Assembly (NCBI GenBank): GCA_900321715.1 | Contig: ONXC01000003.1 | Location: 1 to 64,000, forward strand | Direction: 5' to 3' | Source of the DNA: an uncultured Bacteroidales bacterium | GTDB taxonomy: Bacteria > Bacteroidota > Bacteroidia > Bacteroidales > UBA932 | Length of the DNA: 64,000 bases | Shown here: in pieces, positions 23,894 through 33,900 of the stretch | Position numbering within the stretch: the stretch's first letter is position 1 | Layout: each line of letters starts with the position of its first letter | Notes under the pieces: model-generated | Told to the model about the DNA's origin: nothing | Databases searched by the model: none | Seen by the model: the letters and a program-made list of their open reading frames with translations, nothing else | Position numbers and translations under genes: made by a program

Positions 23894-25753
23894 CTAGCGA
23901 CCAAAGTATACTAGCAATACCGATATATCAGAAGGGGACACCCCGGAGATTCTTGAAGCCTGAGCGATAGTCTCGGGCTTATATCTTTTGAGCTTCTGAC
24001 GGCACTCTATAGACAGACTCTGTAGAGAATCAAAATCAAAGTCTGAGGGTATTCTGATGTATTCAAGGCGCCTGTTTTTATCGGCTTGAGCTTTCTCACG
24101 TTCGATATAACCAGAGTACTTAATACCTATTTCTACAGCGGCCACTACATCTTCTGAATAAGTTCCACGTGGAACAAATTGGATAAAATCAGAGAGAGAA
24201 ACTTCGGGTCTGGAGACAATATCTACCAATCTCTTGGACTCTGAAAGAGGTGTAGAACCTAAAGACTCAAGTACAGGATTGGCAACGTCTGCGCGGAGTT
24301 TTACTCTGGATACCGCACAAGAAAGAGCCTCAACATCCTCCTGTTTTCTCATCATCAGAGAGTACCTTTCCTCTGAGGCCAGACCCAGAGAATGCGACAG
24401 AGCAGTAAGGCGGAAATCGGCATTATCCTGCCTCAAAAGTATCCTATACTCCGCCCTGGAGGTGAACATACGGTAAGGCTCATCAACGCCCTTATTGATG
24501 AGATCGTCTATGAGAACACCTATATAGGCCTGGTCTCTGGAGAGCACAAACGGATCCTTTTCCTGAAGGTACAGGTGGGCATTAACACCAGCCATAAGGC
24601 CCTGACAAGCCGCTTCCTCGTATCCTGTGGTACCATTAACCTGACCAGCCAGAAAGAGGTTATCTACTATCTTGGAGCGTAGACTGTGATGGAGGTACTG
24701 GGGGTCAAAATAGTCGTATTCAACAGCATAAGCGGGCTTGAATACAACTGCTTTCTCAAGACCTTCTATATGCCTCATTGCCTCCAGTTGTACTTCCAAA
24801 GGAAGCGAAGAAGAGAAGCCCTGGAGATAGTACTCGGGAGAATTCACACCTTCCGGTTCAAGGAAGAGCTGGTGGGAATCTTTATCGGCAAAAGTCCTTA
24901 ACTTGTCTTCAATGGACGGACAGTAGCGTGGACCTTTACCATGAATCATTCCGGTAAATAGCGGGGACTTATCAAAACCGGATTTCAGAATCTCATGAAC
25001 GGTATCGTTGGTATGAAGGAGGAAGCAATCCATCTGGACTCCTCCGGACTGGACGGCAGAAGGTACATCAAGGAAAGAGAAGCGCTCAGGATTTTCGTCT
25101 CCCTTCTGACGAAGCATCTTATCAAGATCAAGAGAGCGGACATCGATTCTTGGAGGAGTACCGGTTTTCATCCTGGCAGTAGGAATTCCAAAAGCAGCCA
25201 GCTCATCGGAAATTCTGTAAGCAGCCTTCTCTCCAATTCTGCCGCCTTCAAAAGAATGCTGACCAACAAACATCTTTCCGTTAAGGAAGGTGCCGGCGGT
25301 TAAAATTACCGCTCGAGAGTAAAATTCTGCACCTGTAATTGTACGGACTCCCGTGATTTTTTGATTCTCAAAGAGAAAATTCTCCGCAAAATCTGCGTAA
25401 ATCCTTAATTTTGAATTACTTAGGAGAATTTTGAGCCATTGCGAAGAAAACTTCTGTTTATCGCATTGTGCGCGCGGACTCCACATTGCTGGGCCCTTAG
25501 AGCGGTTGAGCATCCGGAACTGGAGAGTGGAGGCATCGGTGACAAGTCCGGAGAATCCACCAAGCGCATCAACCTCCCGGACAATCTGACCTTTGGCAAT
25601 TCCTCCAACAGCGGGGTTGCAACTCATCTTAGCAAGACCACCGAGATCCGGAGTAAGAAGGAGAACAGAGGATCCCATATTGGCCGCGGCCATGGCGGCT
25701 TCGCAGCCGGCGTGACCTCCGCCTACAACTATAATGTCAAAACGGTTGTTCAT
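23894..25753 (-). CDS. mnmG: tRNA uridine-5-carboxymethylaminomethyl modification enzyme MnmG
   Basis: 619 residues, FAD protein that with MnmE modifies the wobble uridine (U34) of several tRNAs. Motifs are IIVVGGGHAGCEAAMAAANMG (FAD-binding), DLGGLAKMSCNPAVGGIAKGQIVREVDALGG, SRAEYRILLRQDNADFRLT and the C-terminal helical domain (IQASRISGVSPSDISVLL-like). Length is normal. A second parS-like palindrome lies inside the gene. Its start overlaps the ybeY stop by 4 bp. In many bacteria this gene (also called gidA) is close to the replication origin, which matches other signals in this window. Confidence 0.96.
   Translation of the reverse strand: MNNRFDIIVVGGGHAGCEAAMAAANMGSSVLLLTPDLGGLAKMSCNPAVGGIAKGQIVREVDALGGFSGLVTDASTLQFRMLNRSKGPAMWSPRAQCDKQKFSSQWLKILLSNSKLRIYADFAENFLFENQKITGVRTITGAEFYSRAVILTAGTFLNGKMFVGQHSFEGGRIGEKAAYRISDELAAFGIPTARMKTGTPPRIDVRSLDLDKMLRQKGDENPERFSFLDVPSAVQSGGVQMDCFLLHTNDTVHEILKSGFDKSPLFTGMIHGKGPRYCPSIEDKLRTFADKDSHQLFLEPEGVNSPEYYLQGFSSSLPLEVQLEAMRHIEGLEKAVVFKPAYAVEYDYFDPQYLHHSLRSKIVDNLFLAGQVNGTTGYEEAACQGLMAGVNAHLYLQEKDPFVLSRDQAYIGVLIDDLINKGVDEPYRMFTSRAEYRILLRQDNADFRLTALSHSLGLASEERYSLMMRKQEDVEALSCAVSRVKLRADVANPVLESLGSTPLSESKRLVDIVSRPEVSLSDFIQFVPRGTYSEDVVAAVEIGIKYSGYIEREKAQADKNRRLEYIRIPSDFDFDSLQSLSIECRQKLKRYKPETIAQASRISGVSPSDISVLLVYFGR
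24162..24175. promoter_or_regulatory. parS-like palindrome, site 2 (inside mnmG)
   Basis: A second exact GTTCCACGTGGAAC, 288 bp from the first and within coding sequence. By eye no third exact copy occurs in the window. Confidence 0.75.
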
Positions 25754-26169
25754 ACTTTATCACGGAGACCAAGGTAATAATTCTCCTTGGATCTCATCAT
25801 GGCAATATCTTCCTCAGAGTGGTCGTCGTATCCAATAAGGTGAAGAAGACCGTGAACTATGACGCGGTTTAATTCCGTAGGGAAATCAACGCCGTAGAAA
25901 GAAGCATTCTCACGGACAGAATCAATGGAAATGAACAGATCACCAGAAAGACGGTCACCCTCACAATAATCGAAAGTAATGATGTCAGTGTAATAATCGT
26001 GTCCCAGATATTTTATATTGACATCCAGAATATAATTATCGGAGCAGAATATAATAGCGACATCACCCAACTTCTTGGCTTCGCTGCCTGCAACAAACTT
26101 GAGCCAGCGGGAAGTAAGGCGCTTCTCCTTAAAAGGGAAGTTAATATCTTCGTTGAAATAGGTAACCAT
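25750..26169 (-). CDS. ybeY: Endoribonuclease YbeY
   Basis: 139 residues, metal-dependent RNase for 16S rRNA 3' maturation and ribosome quality control. The zinc motif is HGLLHLIGYDDH (H-x3-H-x5-H) at about residues 105-116, preceded by YLGHDYYTDIITFDY and GDLFIS as in the family. It overlaps mnmG downstream by 4 bp and the STAS gene upstream by 1 bp (TAATG), so the phosphatase fusion-STAS-ybeY-mnmG genes probably form one transcript. Confidence 0.94.
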   Translation of the reverse strand: MVTYFNEDINFPFKEKRLTSRWLKFVAGSEAKKLGDVAIIFCSDNYILDVNIKYLGHDYYTDIITFDYCEGDRLSGDLFISIDSVRENASFYGVDFPTELNRVIVHGLLHLIGYDDHSEEDIAMMRSKENYYLGLRDKV

Positions 26170-26471
26170 TACTCAAACTCAAAAATTGAAATAAAACCTG
26201 TTAGCTCCAGGACATCCTTGACAACTTCATTGACATTCTTAAGGATAACCCTGGACCCTACGCTCTTTGCTTTCTTAAGAATTCCAAGAAGAAGACGCAG
26301 GCCGCTGGAGGCTATATACTCAAGCCCGGAGCAGTCAATAACGACATCCCTTCCCTTGCTGTCAAGAAGTGGCTGAAGTGAAACCTCGGCGTCGGCAGAG
26401 GCAGCCGTGTCCAGTTCTCCGTTTAAGATAGCCAGAATTTGTTTTTCTGACTGCTGAATCTCAATTGTCAT
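26169..26471 (-). CDS. STAS-domain anti-sigma factor antagonist
   Basis: 100 residues, a single STAS domain of the SpoIIAA/RsbV kind. The key segment is VVIDCSGLEYIASSGLRLLL; Ser56 (the Ser before Gly-Leu) is the expected phosphorylation site. In known systems the dephosphorylated form binds the anti-sigma kinase and frees a target. The ATG at 26471 overlaps the upstream phosphatase/kinase stop by 4 bp (ATGA), which favours this start over the longer frame to 26519. Confidence 0.88.
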   Translation of the reverse strand: MTIEIQQSEKQILAILNGELDTAASADAEVSLQPLLDSKGRDVVIDCSGLEYIASSGLRLLLGILKKAKSVGSRVILKNVNEVVKDVLELTGFISIFEFE

Positions 26472-27880
26472 ACTATGGATTTTGTTAAAGTTAACACGTT
26501 GAATTCTGTCTTTCGGCAATAGGACACAGAGTCCATTATCTCACGGGAAAGGAGAATACCAAGGCCTCCTATAGAGCGTTCCTCGGCGCTTAAGGTGATG
26601 CTTTGAGGAACAACCGCGGTTGGGTCAAAGGGAATACCTTTGTCAACTATGGTGAAGCGCAGCTCCTTAAAGTCGCTATCGGCATAAATGGACACCATGC
26701 CTTCCTTGGGAGAAGGATAGGCATAGCTCACAACGTTCACAACCATCTCCTCTACCGCAAGCCGTATACTGAGCCCAAGCTTTCCTTCAAGCTGAAGATT
26801 GGCGCAGATTCCCTTCAGGAAATCGCTAAGCTTAGAAAGCTCCTCAACCTTATTCTTAAGGACTAGACTCTCTTTGAAAAGAGTCATCTTGGGATAGTGG
26901 ATAAGGAGCATCGTAAGGTCGTCGCTCTGGGGGGCTCCGCCAATGAATTCATGGGCCGATTCCCGAAGCGTCAGAACGGTCTGCTCAGGCGAAAGAGAAG
27001 AGCTCAGGGACAGCTTGAGAGCATCCTCCAGGCGTGACTTGCCAAAGGGTTTTCTCTGTGTATTCTTTGCCTCAGTTAGTCCGTCAGTATAAAGGAATAT
27101 GGACGATCCCGGAGTGAGCTCTATGAACTCTTCCTCATAAACGGTGTCGGGAAAAACGCCCAGAGGAAGATTGGCCTTGGACGGCAGGACAGAAACGTTT
27201 CCGGAAAGAAGGAAAGGTTTGTCGTGACCGGCGTTACTGTAGCGGAACTTTCCTGTATAGAGATCCAGGCACCCTACAAAGAAGGTCACAAACATATTTG
27301 TGTCGTTATCCCTGCACGCCTGGGTATTGAGCACTGTCAATATACGCGAGGGGCTTTCCTCTTTTTCAGAAACAACCCTGAAAAGGGAATGGATAACAGA
27401 CATGAGCATTGCCGATGGAACACCTTTCCCGCTTACATCACCAACACAGAAAAAGAGCTTTCCGTCACGACGATAAAAGTCAAATAGGTCTCCTCCCACC
27501 TCACGTGCGGGTTCCAGAAGGCCAAAGATATTGTCATGGAATGCCTTGGGAAGCATTTCCTTCTGGATGCTGCGCGCGACAGAAAGTTCTCCGTTTATGC
27601 GCGCCTGCACCTGGGAGGCCTCGCGGAGTTTTGCCTCACTGCGGGCATAATGGTAAAGCATCACGGCAAGCACGCCAATGCCAAGAAGAGCCATCAGAAG
27701 ATGTTCCTGATGCATTGTCCGGATAGGGGCCGATATTTCCTCGGACAGATCCTCATGAACCTCCTGTTCCACCAGGTCAATAGTGCGCCTATAATGCAAA
27801 ACTGAAATAATCTCCACCAAAACGGCAGCGACAACAGCAATGCACACTATGACAATCCACTTTCTGGACGGTTTTTTCAT
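26468..27880 (-). CDS. Membrane PP2C (RsbU/SpoIIE) phosphatase fused to an RsbW-like kinase
   Basis: 470 residues. Two N-terminal membrane helices (about 8-28 and 61-80) flank a short extracytoplasmic segment. A SpoIIE-type PP2C phosphatase follows (about 95-325: EVGGDLFDFYRRDGKLFFCVGDVSGKGVPSAMLMSV, NAGHDKPFLL, LYTDGLTEAKN, SDDLTMLLI). The C-terminal ~135 residues are a GHKL ATPase of the anti-sigma kinase kind (RLAVEEMVVNVVSYAYP as N-box, IVDKGIPFDP, GGLGILLSREIMD). Phosphatase and kinase that act oppositely on a STAS protein are therefore in one chain, with the STAS gene next. The downstream target is not in the window. Confidence 0.9.
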   Translation of the reverse strand: MKKPSRKWIVIVCIAVVAAVLVEIISVLHYRRTIDLVEQEVHEDLSEEISAPIRTMHQEHLLMALLGIGVLAVMLYHYARSEAKLREASQVQARINGELSVARSIQKEMLPKAFHDNIFGLLEPAREVGGDLFDFYRRDGKLFFCVGDVSGKGVPSAMLMSVIHSLFRVVSEKEESPSRILTVLNTQACRDNDTNMFVTFFVGCLDLYTGKFRYSNAGHDKPFLLSGNVSVLPSKANLPLGVFPDTVYEEEFIELTPGSSIFLYTDGLTEAKNTQRKPFGKSRLEDALKLSLSSSLSPEQTVLTLRESAHEFIGGAPQSDDLTMLLIHYPKMTLFKESLVLKNKVEELSKLSDFLKGICANLQLEGKLGLSIRLAVEEMVVNVVSYAYPSPKEGMVSIYADSDFKELRFTIVDKGIPFDPTAVVPQSITLSAEERSIGGLGILLSREIMDSVSYCRKTEFNVLTLTKSIV

Positions 27881-27912
27881 GGTGTAAAGTTACATATTTC
27901 AAACGAAAATTC

Positions 27913-27920
27913 TAAATTTG
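27913..27920 (+). promoter_or_regulatory. -7 promoter element of the NRPS gene
   Basis: TAAATTTG fits TAnnTTTG, 21 bp before the ATG at 27942, in a 61-bp divergent gap shared with the phosphatase/kinase gene. A good TTG -33 partner is not evident, so the promoter may be weak or activator-dependent. Confidence 0.5.
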
Positions 27921-27941
27921 TGAATACCAAACACTCTAACG

Positions 27942-30900
27942 ATGAAACCGGCCCCCACTAACACCATACTTCAGGACTTTCAAAAGCACGTCAACAACTC
28001 CCCGGAACACGTAGCAATTGTATATGAAAACGCCAGCCTGACATACGAAGAGGCCAACCGCATCTCTGACAACCTGGCTGCATATATTGAGTCAAAGGTC
28101 CCTCAGAAGAGCGTCGTGGGAATAATGATCGGCCGTGGCATTCATATGCTTACCGCCCCCATCGGCGTACTTAAGGCAGGCTGCGCTTACCTTCCCCTTG
28201 ATCCCTCGTATCCGCCTGAGCGCCTGCAGTTTATGATGAAGGACGCGGGCGCCGCCATGCTCATCGCCGACGAGTCCCTTCTACCCATCCTAAAGGACAC
28301 GGACGTACCCGTTGTAAAGACGGCCGATATTGAAAAGCTGCACCCCGGAAAACCGGTTTCTGAGCCATCGGCCGATGACCTCTTCATCCTTCTTTACACC
28401 AGCGGCACCACCGGTACGCCTAAGGGCTGTATGCTGAGCCACAGGAACGTCTATGCCTTCTGCTCCCACCACAGGGACAATATGGGGTTTGGCCCCGATA
28501 CCCGTATGACCGGCTACGCCAGTTTTGGCTTTGACGCCTTTGCGGCAGACCTATACACCACAATTATCTCCGGCGGAACCCTGTACGTCATTCCGGACCG
28601 CATACGCCTGGACCTTCATGCCCTCCACGCCTACTATGAGGAAAACGGTATCACACACTGCTTCATGACCACCCAGGTGGCCACTCAGTTTGCCATCAAT
28701 TACCCGGACTGCAAGGGCCTCAAGGTCATGTTCACGGGGGGAGAAAAGATGTCCAGTTTCCCGCTTCCGCATTACAGGCTTTTCAACTGCTACGGTCCTA
28801 CGGAATGCATGTGTTACGTGGTGGACGAGGAAGTGAAAGTGCAGGAGGACAACATCCCTATCGGCCTTCCCCTTGAGGGCGTACATACCTATATTGTAGA
28901 TAAGGACGGCAGGCAGGTTCCGCAGGGTGAAAGCGGAGAACTGTGGGTTGCCGGCTGGCAGGTGGGCCTTGGATACCTCAACCGGCCGGATAAGACCGCC
29001 GAGGTATTCATCCCCAACCCCTTTGAGAAAGAGCCTAAATTTGCCCGCATCTACCGCACCGGAGACATTGTCCGCCAGAGGGCCGATGGAAAGATAGAAT
29101 ACCTTGGACGCCGTGACGGCCAGGTGAAAATCCGCGGCTTCCGCATTGAACTCAAGGAAGTGGAGGCCGTGATAAGGGAATTCCCGGGCATCAGGGACGT
29201 TACCGTCCAGGCTTTTGACGAGCCCGGCGCCGGCGGCGGAAAATTCCTGGCGGCATACATAGTAAGCGATAAAGAAATTGACATTCAGGAGCTTGACGCC
29301 TTCATTGCCGATAAAAAGCCCCCGTATATGGTCCCGGCCGTGACCATGCAGATAGAGGCCATCCCCCTCAACGTAAACCAGAAGGTGGACGTGAAGGCCC
29401 TGCCAAAGCCGGAGCCCCAGGAACGGAAGACCGAGGGCCATGTTGCCCCCTTGAATGTCCTGGAAGAGGAACTGGCGGCCCTTGTAAAGGATACGGTTGG
29501 AATAGGCGGCTTCGGCCTTACAGAGCCTCTCTACTACAGTGGCCTATCCTCCCTCAGCGCCCTCAGGCTAGCAACGGAACTGTACAAGAAATACGGCATA
29601 GAGCCCAATATGGACAGTTTTGCAAAGACTGCCAGCCTCCAGAGCATTGAGAACGAAGTCCTTAAGGTTCTGATGAAGCCAAAGGTGGCCGATAGTGAGG
29701 GAAAATCGGCCCAGGATGAGCCGCAGGAGCTCACCTTCCAGCAGATGGGCCTGTACCTTGACTGCGTCAAAAACCCTTCCTCAACGGCCTACAACCTGCC
29801 TTTTATCCTCACTCTCCCGGATGGCGTTGGCGCAATTGAGCTGAAAGCCGCTCTGCTTGACATCCTGAAATCCCACCCCGTACTCACAGGCCGCTTTGAG
29901 CAGCGTGACGGAAAGGTTTTGATTGCTCCGGGAACGGCTCCGGAAGACATCCCTTACATAAAACTGAAGTCAGAGAAAGAATTCCTCCCTCTCAAAGAGA
30001 ACTTCATGCAGCCCTTTGACCTCTCAAAGGGCCCTCTCTACAGGCTCAATATAGTACAGACTCCCGGCAAGCTGCGCCTTATGGGAGACTTCCATCACCT
30101 GGTGTTTGACGGCAGGTCCTACGACGTTTTCCTTTCAGAGCTTGCCGCCGCCCTTGAAGGCCGTAAACCGGAAAAGGAAACCTACACCTATTTCCAATAC
30201 GCCCAGGACCAGAAATCCTATCATGAAAGCGCAGAATTCAAGGAGGCCGATTCTTACTTTGCTGCCCGTATGCAGGGAAAGGAAGAGGAAACCGGCCTTA
30301 TCCCGGACAAGAAGCCGGAAGAAGGGGAGGTTGGCCACGAAAAATGGCTCCGCAAAAAGGTTGGGGCAAACGTCATGGCGCGCTGCCACGCCCTTGGCAT
30401 ATCGCCCGCCAGCTACTTCCTGTCCGCCGCATTCCTTACCGTAAGCGCCTTCTGCGGGCAGAAGAAAGTGTTCCTCTGCACCGTTGCCAACGGCCGCACG
30501 GATATGCGCGCATCTGACACCTTCGGCATGTTTGTGAACACTATGCCGCTGGTGGGAGAGATTGGCACCCAGAGGGCCGATGACTTCCTGAAGGAGACAG
30601 ACGCCGGCTTCTCCTCCACCCTTTCATACCAGAACTATCCCTTTGCTAGGATATCATCGGCCTACGATTTCCATCCCACGGTGATGCTGGCATACCAGGT
30701 GGGACTGCTGGAAAAATACAGCGTCAACGGTGAGGCTCTTGAGGATGAACTCATAACTCAGGACACGCCAAAATTCCCCCTTAGCATATTCATCGAAGGC
30801 ACGGAGGAAGCTCCGGAACTGGCGCTTGCCTACGACGACTCCCTGTACTCGGAGCCCCTTGTGCAAAGTTTTGCCGATTCCCTTGACACCGTGTGCCGCG

Positions 30901-33900
30901 GCCTTCTGAAGGACTGCCCCGTAACGGAGATTCCGTTTGTGGAGGGAGACCGCCTTGAAGAGCTTGACAGCTTTAATAATTTCACTCAGGAAGTAGACCT
31001 CAAGGAGACCGTCGTTTCCCTTTTCCGCAAGCAGGCAAAGGCCACTCCGGATGCCCCTGCGGTACTTTTTGAAGGCAAGACCATCAGCTACAGGGAACTT
31101 GAACACATAACGGATTCCCTGGCCGCAACAATCCTTGGATTTGGCCTTAAAGAGGAGGATGTGGTTTCCGTCCTCATTGGCCGAAACTCCTGGATGACAA
31201 AGGCCTCCATGGCAGCAATGAAGGCCGGCTGCGCGTATCAGCCGCTGGATCCTTCCTACCCGCCGGAGCGCCTTAACTTCATGATAAAGGACTCCGGGGC
31301 AAAACTTCTTATTGCCGATAAAGAGCTTCTCCCTCTTGTAGGAGACTACAAGGGCCCCGTGCTTACTACTGAGGAGCTTGAGAAACTACAGGATCTGCCC
31401 TGCAAAGCTATCGGCCCTAAGCCGGAGAGCCTCTACATCCTGCTTTACACCTCCGGTTCCACGGGTACGCCTAAGGGCGTCATGCTGGAGCAGCGCAACC
31501 TTGTGAACTTCTGCGCCTGGTACAATAAATATTTCGGCCTCAAGGCCGGAGACCGCGTTGCGGCCTTTGCAAGTTACGGGTTTGATGCAAACATGATGGA
31601 CCAGTACCCCGCCCTCACCTGCGGCGCTTGTGTGTGCATTATCCCGGAGGCTGTCCGTCATGACCTTGGCGCCCTTGACCGTTTCATCACGGAAAACGGC
31701 GTTTCGCATAGCTTCATGACCACCCAGGTGGGCGTCATGTACGCCAGGAACTTCCCTGAAAACAAGTCCCTGAGGCACCTTTCCGTAGGCGGAGAAAAAC
31801 TGGTTTCCATGCCGCCGCCCTCATACGCTTTCTACAACGGCTACGGCCCCACGGAGTGCACCATCTTCTCCACCATCTTCCACGTCAAGGAAAAGGAGGA
31901 CAACATTCCCATCGGCCATCCGCTCAGTAATGTCCAATTATATGTGGCCGATTCTGAGATGCGCCGCCTCCCCGTTGGTGCGGCCGGAGAACTTCTCATA
32001 GGCGGCGCCGGAGTGGGCCGGGGATACCTCAACAACCCTGAAAAGACGGCCCAGAGCTTCATAGAAAACCCTTTCCAGCCCGGTGTAAGGCTGTACAAGT
32101 CCGGCGACATTGTGCGTTACAGACCGGACGGCAACATTGAATTCGTGGGCCGCCGTGACGGTCAGGTAAAGATCCGCGGCTTCCGCATAGAGCTTAAGGA
32201 AGTGGAGGCCGTAATCCGGGAAATCCCGGGCGTAAAGGACGTCACCGTACAGGCGTTTTACGCCCCTTCCGGCGGCAAGTTCCTGGCAGCATATGTTGTG
32301 GCCGATGGTACCTTCGACACAAAGGCGGCGGCAGACTACATCCGTGAACGTAAACCGCCGTATATGGTGCCTGCCTCATGGATGCAGCTTGACAAGATTC
32401 CGCTCAACGTAAACCAGAAGGTTGACAGAAGGGCCCTGCCGCCGGCAACCCCCAGCGCCATGGACGACTACGTTGCCCCCGCTACAGATACGGAGAAGAC
32501 CCTCTGCACCATTTTTGCCGATGTCCTTGGCGTTGAGAAAGTGGGCGCAACGGATTCTTTCTTCGACCTTGGAGGAAGTTCCCTCATGGTCACAAACGTA
32601 ATGGTGAACGCAGAGAAGAAAGGCCTTCGCTTTGCCTATTCCGATGTATTCTCCCATCCATCGGCCCGTGCCCTTGCTAAATTCCTTGGCGGAGATGAGG
32701 CTCCATCAGGAGAAGACAGTAACATTACTGAATACGATTATTCCGCCATCGACGCCCTCCTGAAGAAGAACAGCCTTGAATCTTTTGCCAAAGGAGTGCG
32801 CATTGGCCTTGGAAAGAACATCCTCCTTACCGGTGCAACCGGATTCCTTGGGGTGCACGTCCTGAAGGAGCTTATAGAGAGCACCGGCCCGGACACCACC
32901 ATCTGGTGCCTCCTGCGTTCAAAGGGAGAGATTACGCCCCAGCGCCGCCTGAGGGAAATGCTTGTCTACTACTTTGAGAAGGATTACCGTAAACTCCTGG
33001 GCACCCGTATACAGGCCGTGGAAGGCGACATAACTAAGCCGGAAAGCCTTGACGCCCTGAAGGACATTGACATGGTGTTCAACTGCGCAGCAAACGTCAA
33101 GCACTTCTCCAAGGGAACGGACATCGAGGACATAAACTATGGCGGCGTAAAGAACCTGGTGGCCTTCTGTGAACGGCGTGGAGCCTATCTGGTGCACGTT
33201 TCTACGGAAAGCGTTGGCGGCCTCACTCCCGGAAAGGTTCCCGCTACGCTCACGGAGCAGACGCTCTTTTTCGGGCAGCTCACAGACAACCAGTACGTCC
33301 ATTCAAAGTTCCTTGCCGAGCGCCATATCCTGGAGCATATGGTTGAAGGAAAACTGAAGGCAAAGATCCTCCGCGCCGGTAACCTGAGCCCCCGCGCCCA
33401 GGACGGAGAATTCCAGGTGAACATGAACGCCAACGCCTCCATGGGCCGATTAAAGGCCTTCAAGATGCTTGGCGCCTGCCCCTACGGGCTCCTTGAAGAG
33501 AGCCTGGAGTTCACGCCTATCGACGAGGCGGCCCACGCCATGGTGCTCCTTGCCGGAACGCCCCTTGAGAACTGCGTCTTCAACGTTTCCAACGACCACC
33601 TCATCCCCATGGAGGACATCCTTTCACGCCTCAGGATAATAGACGGAAGGCCTCTTGAATATGTGGAGATGCCCGCGTTCCGGAAGCTTATGAAAAAGGC
33701 CAACGCAGACCCCGTCAAGGCAAGGATACTGGCTCCGCTGGTGGCTTATGAGCAGTCTGCAGCAGAGAAGGAGGGCGTGGAGACAAAGTCCTCCACAACG
33801 TTCACCATGCAGATTCTCCACCGCCTTGGCTTCCGCTGGGACCACACTTCAAGCCTCTATCTTGATATGATATTCGAAATGCTGCGTACAATGCAGTATT

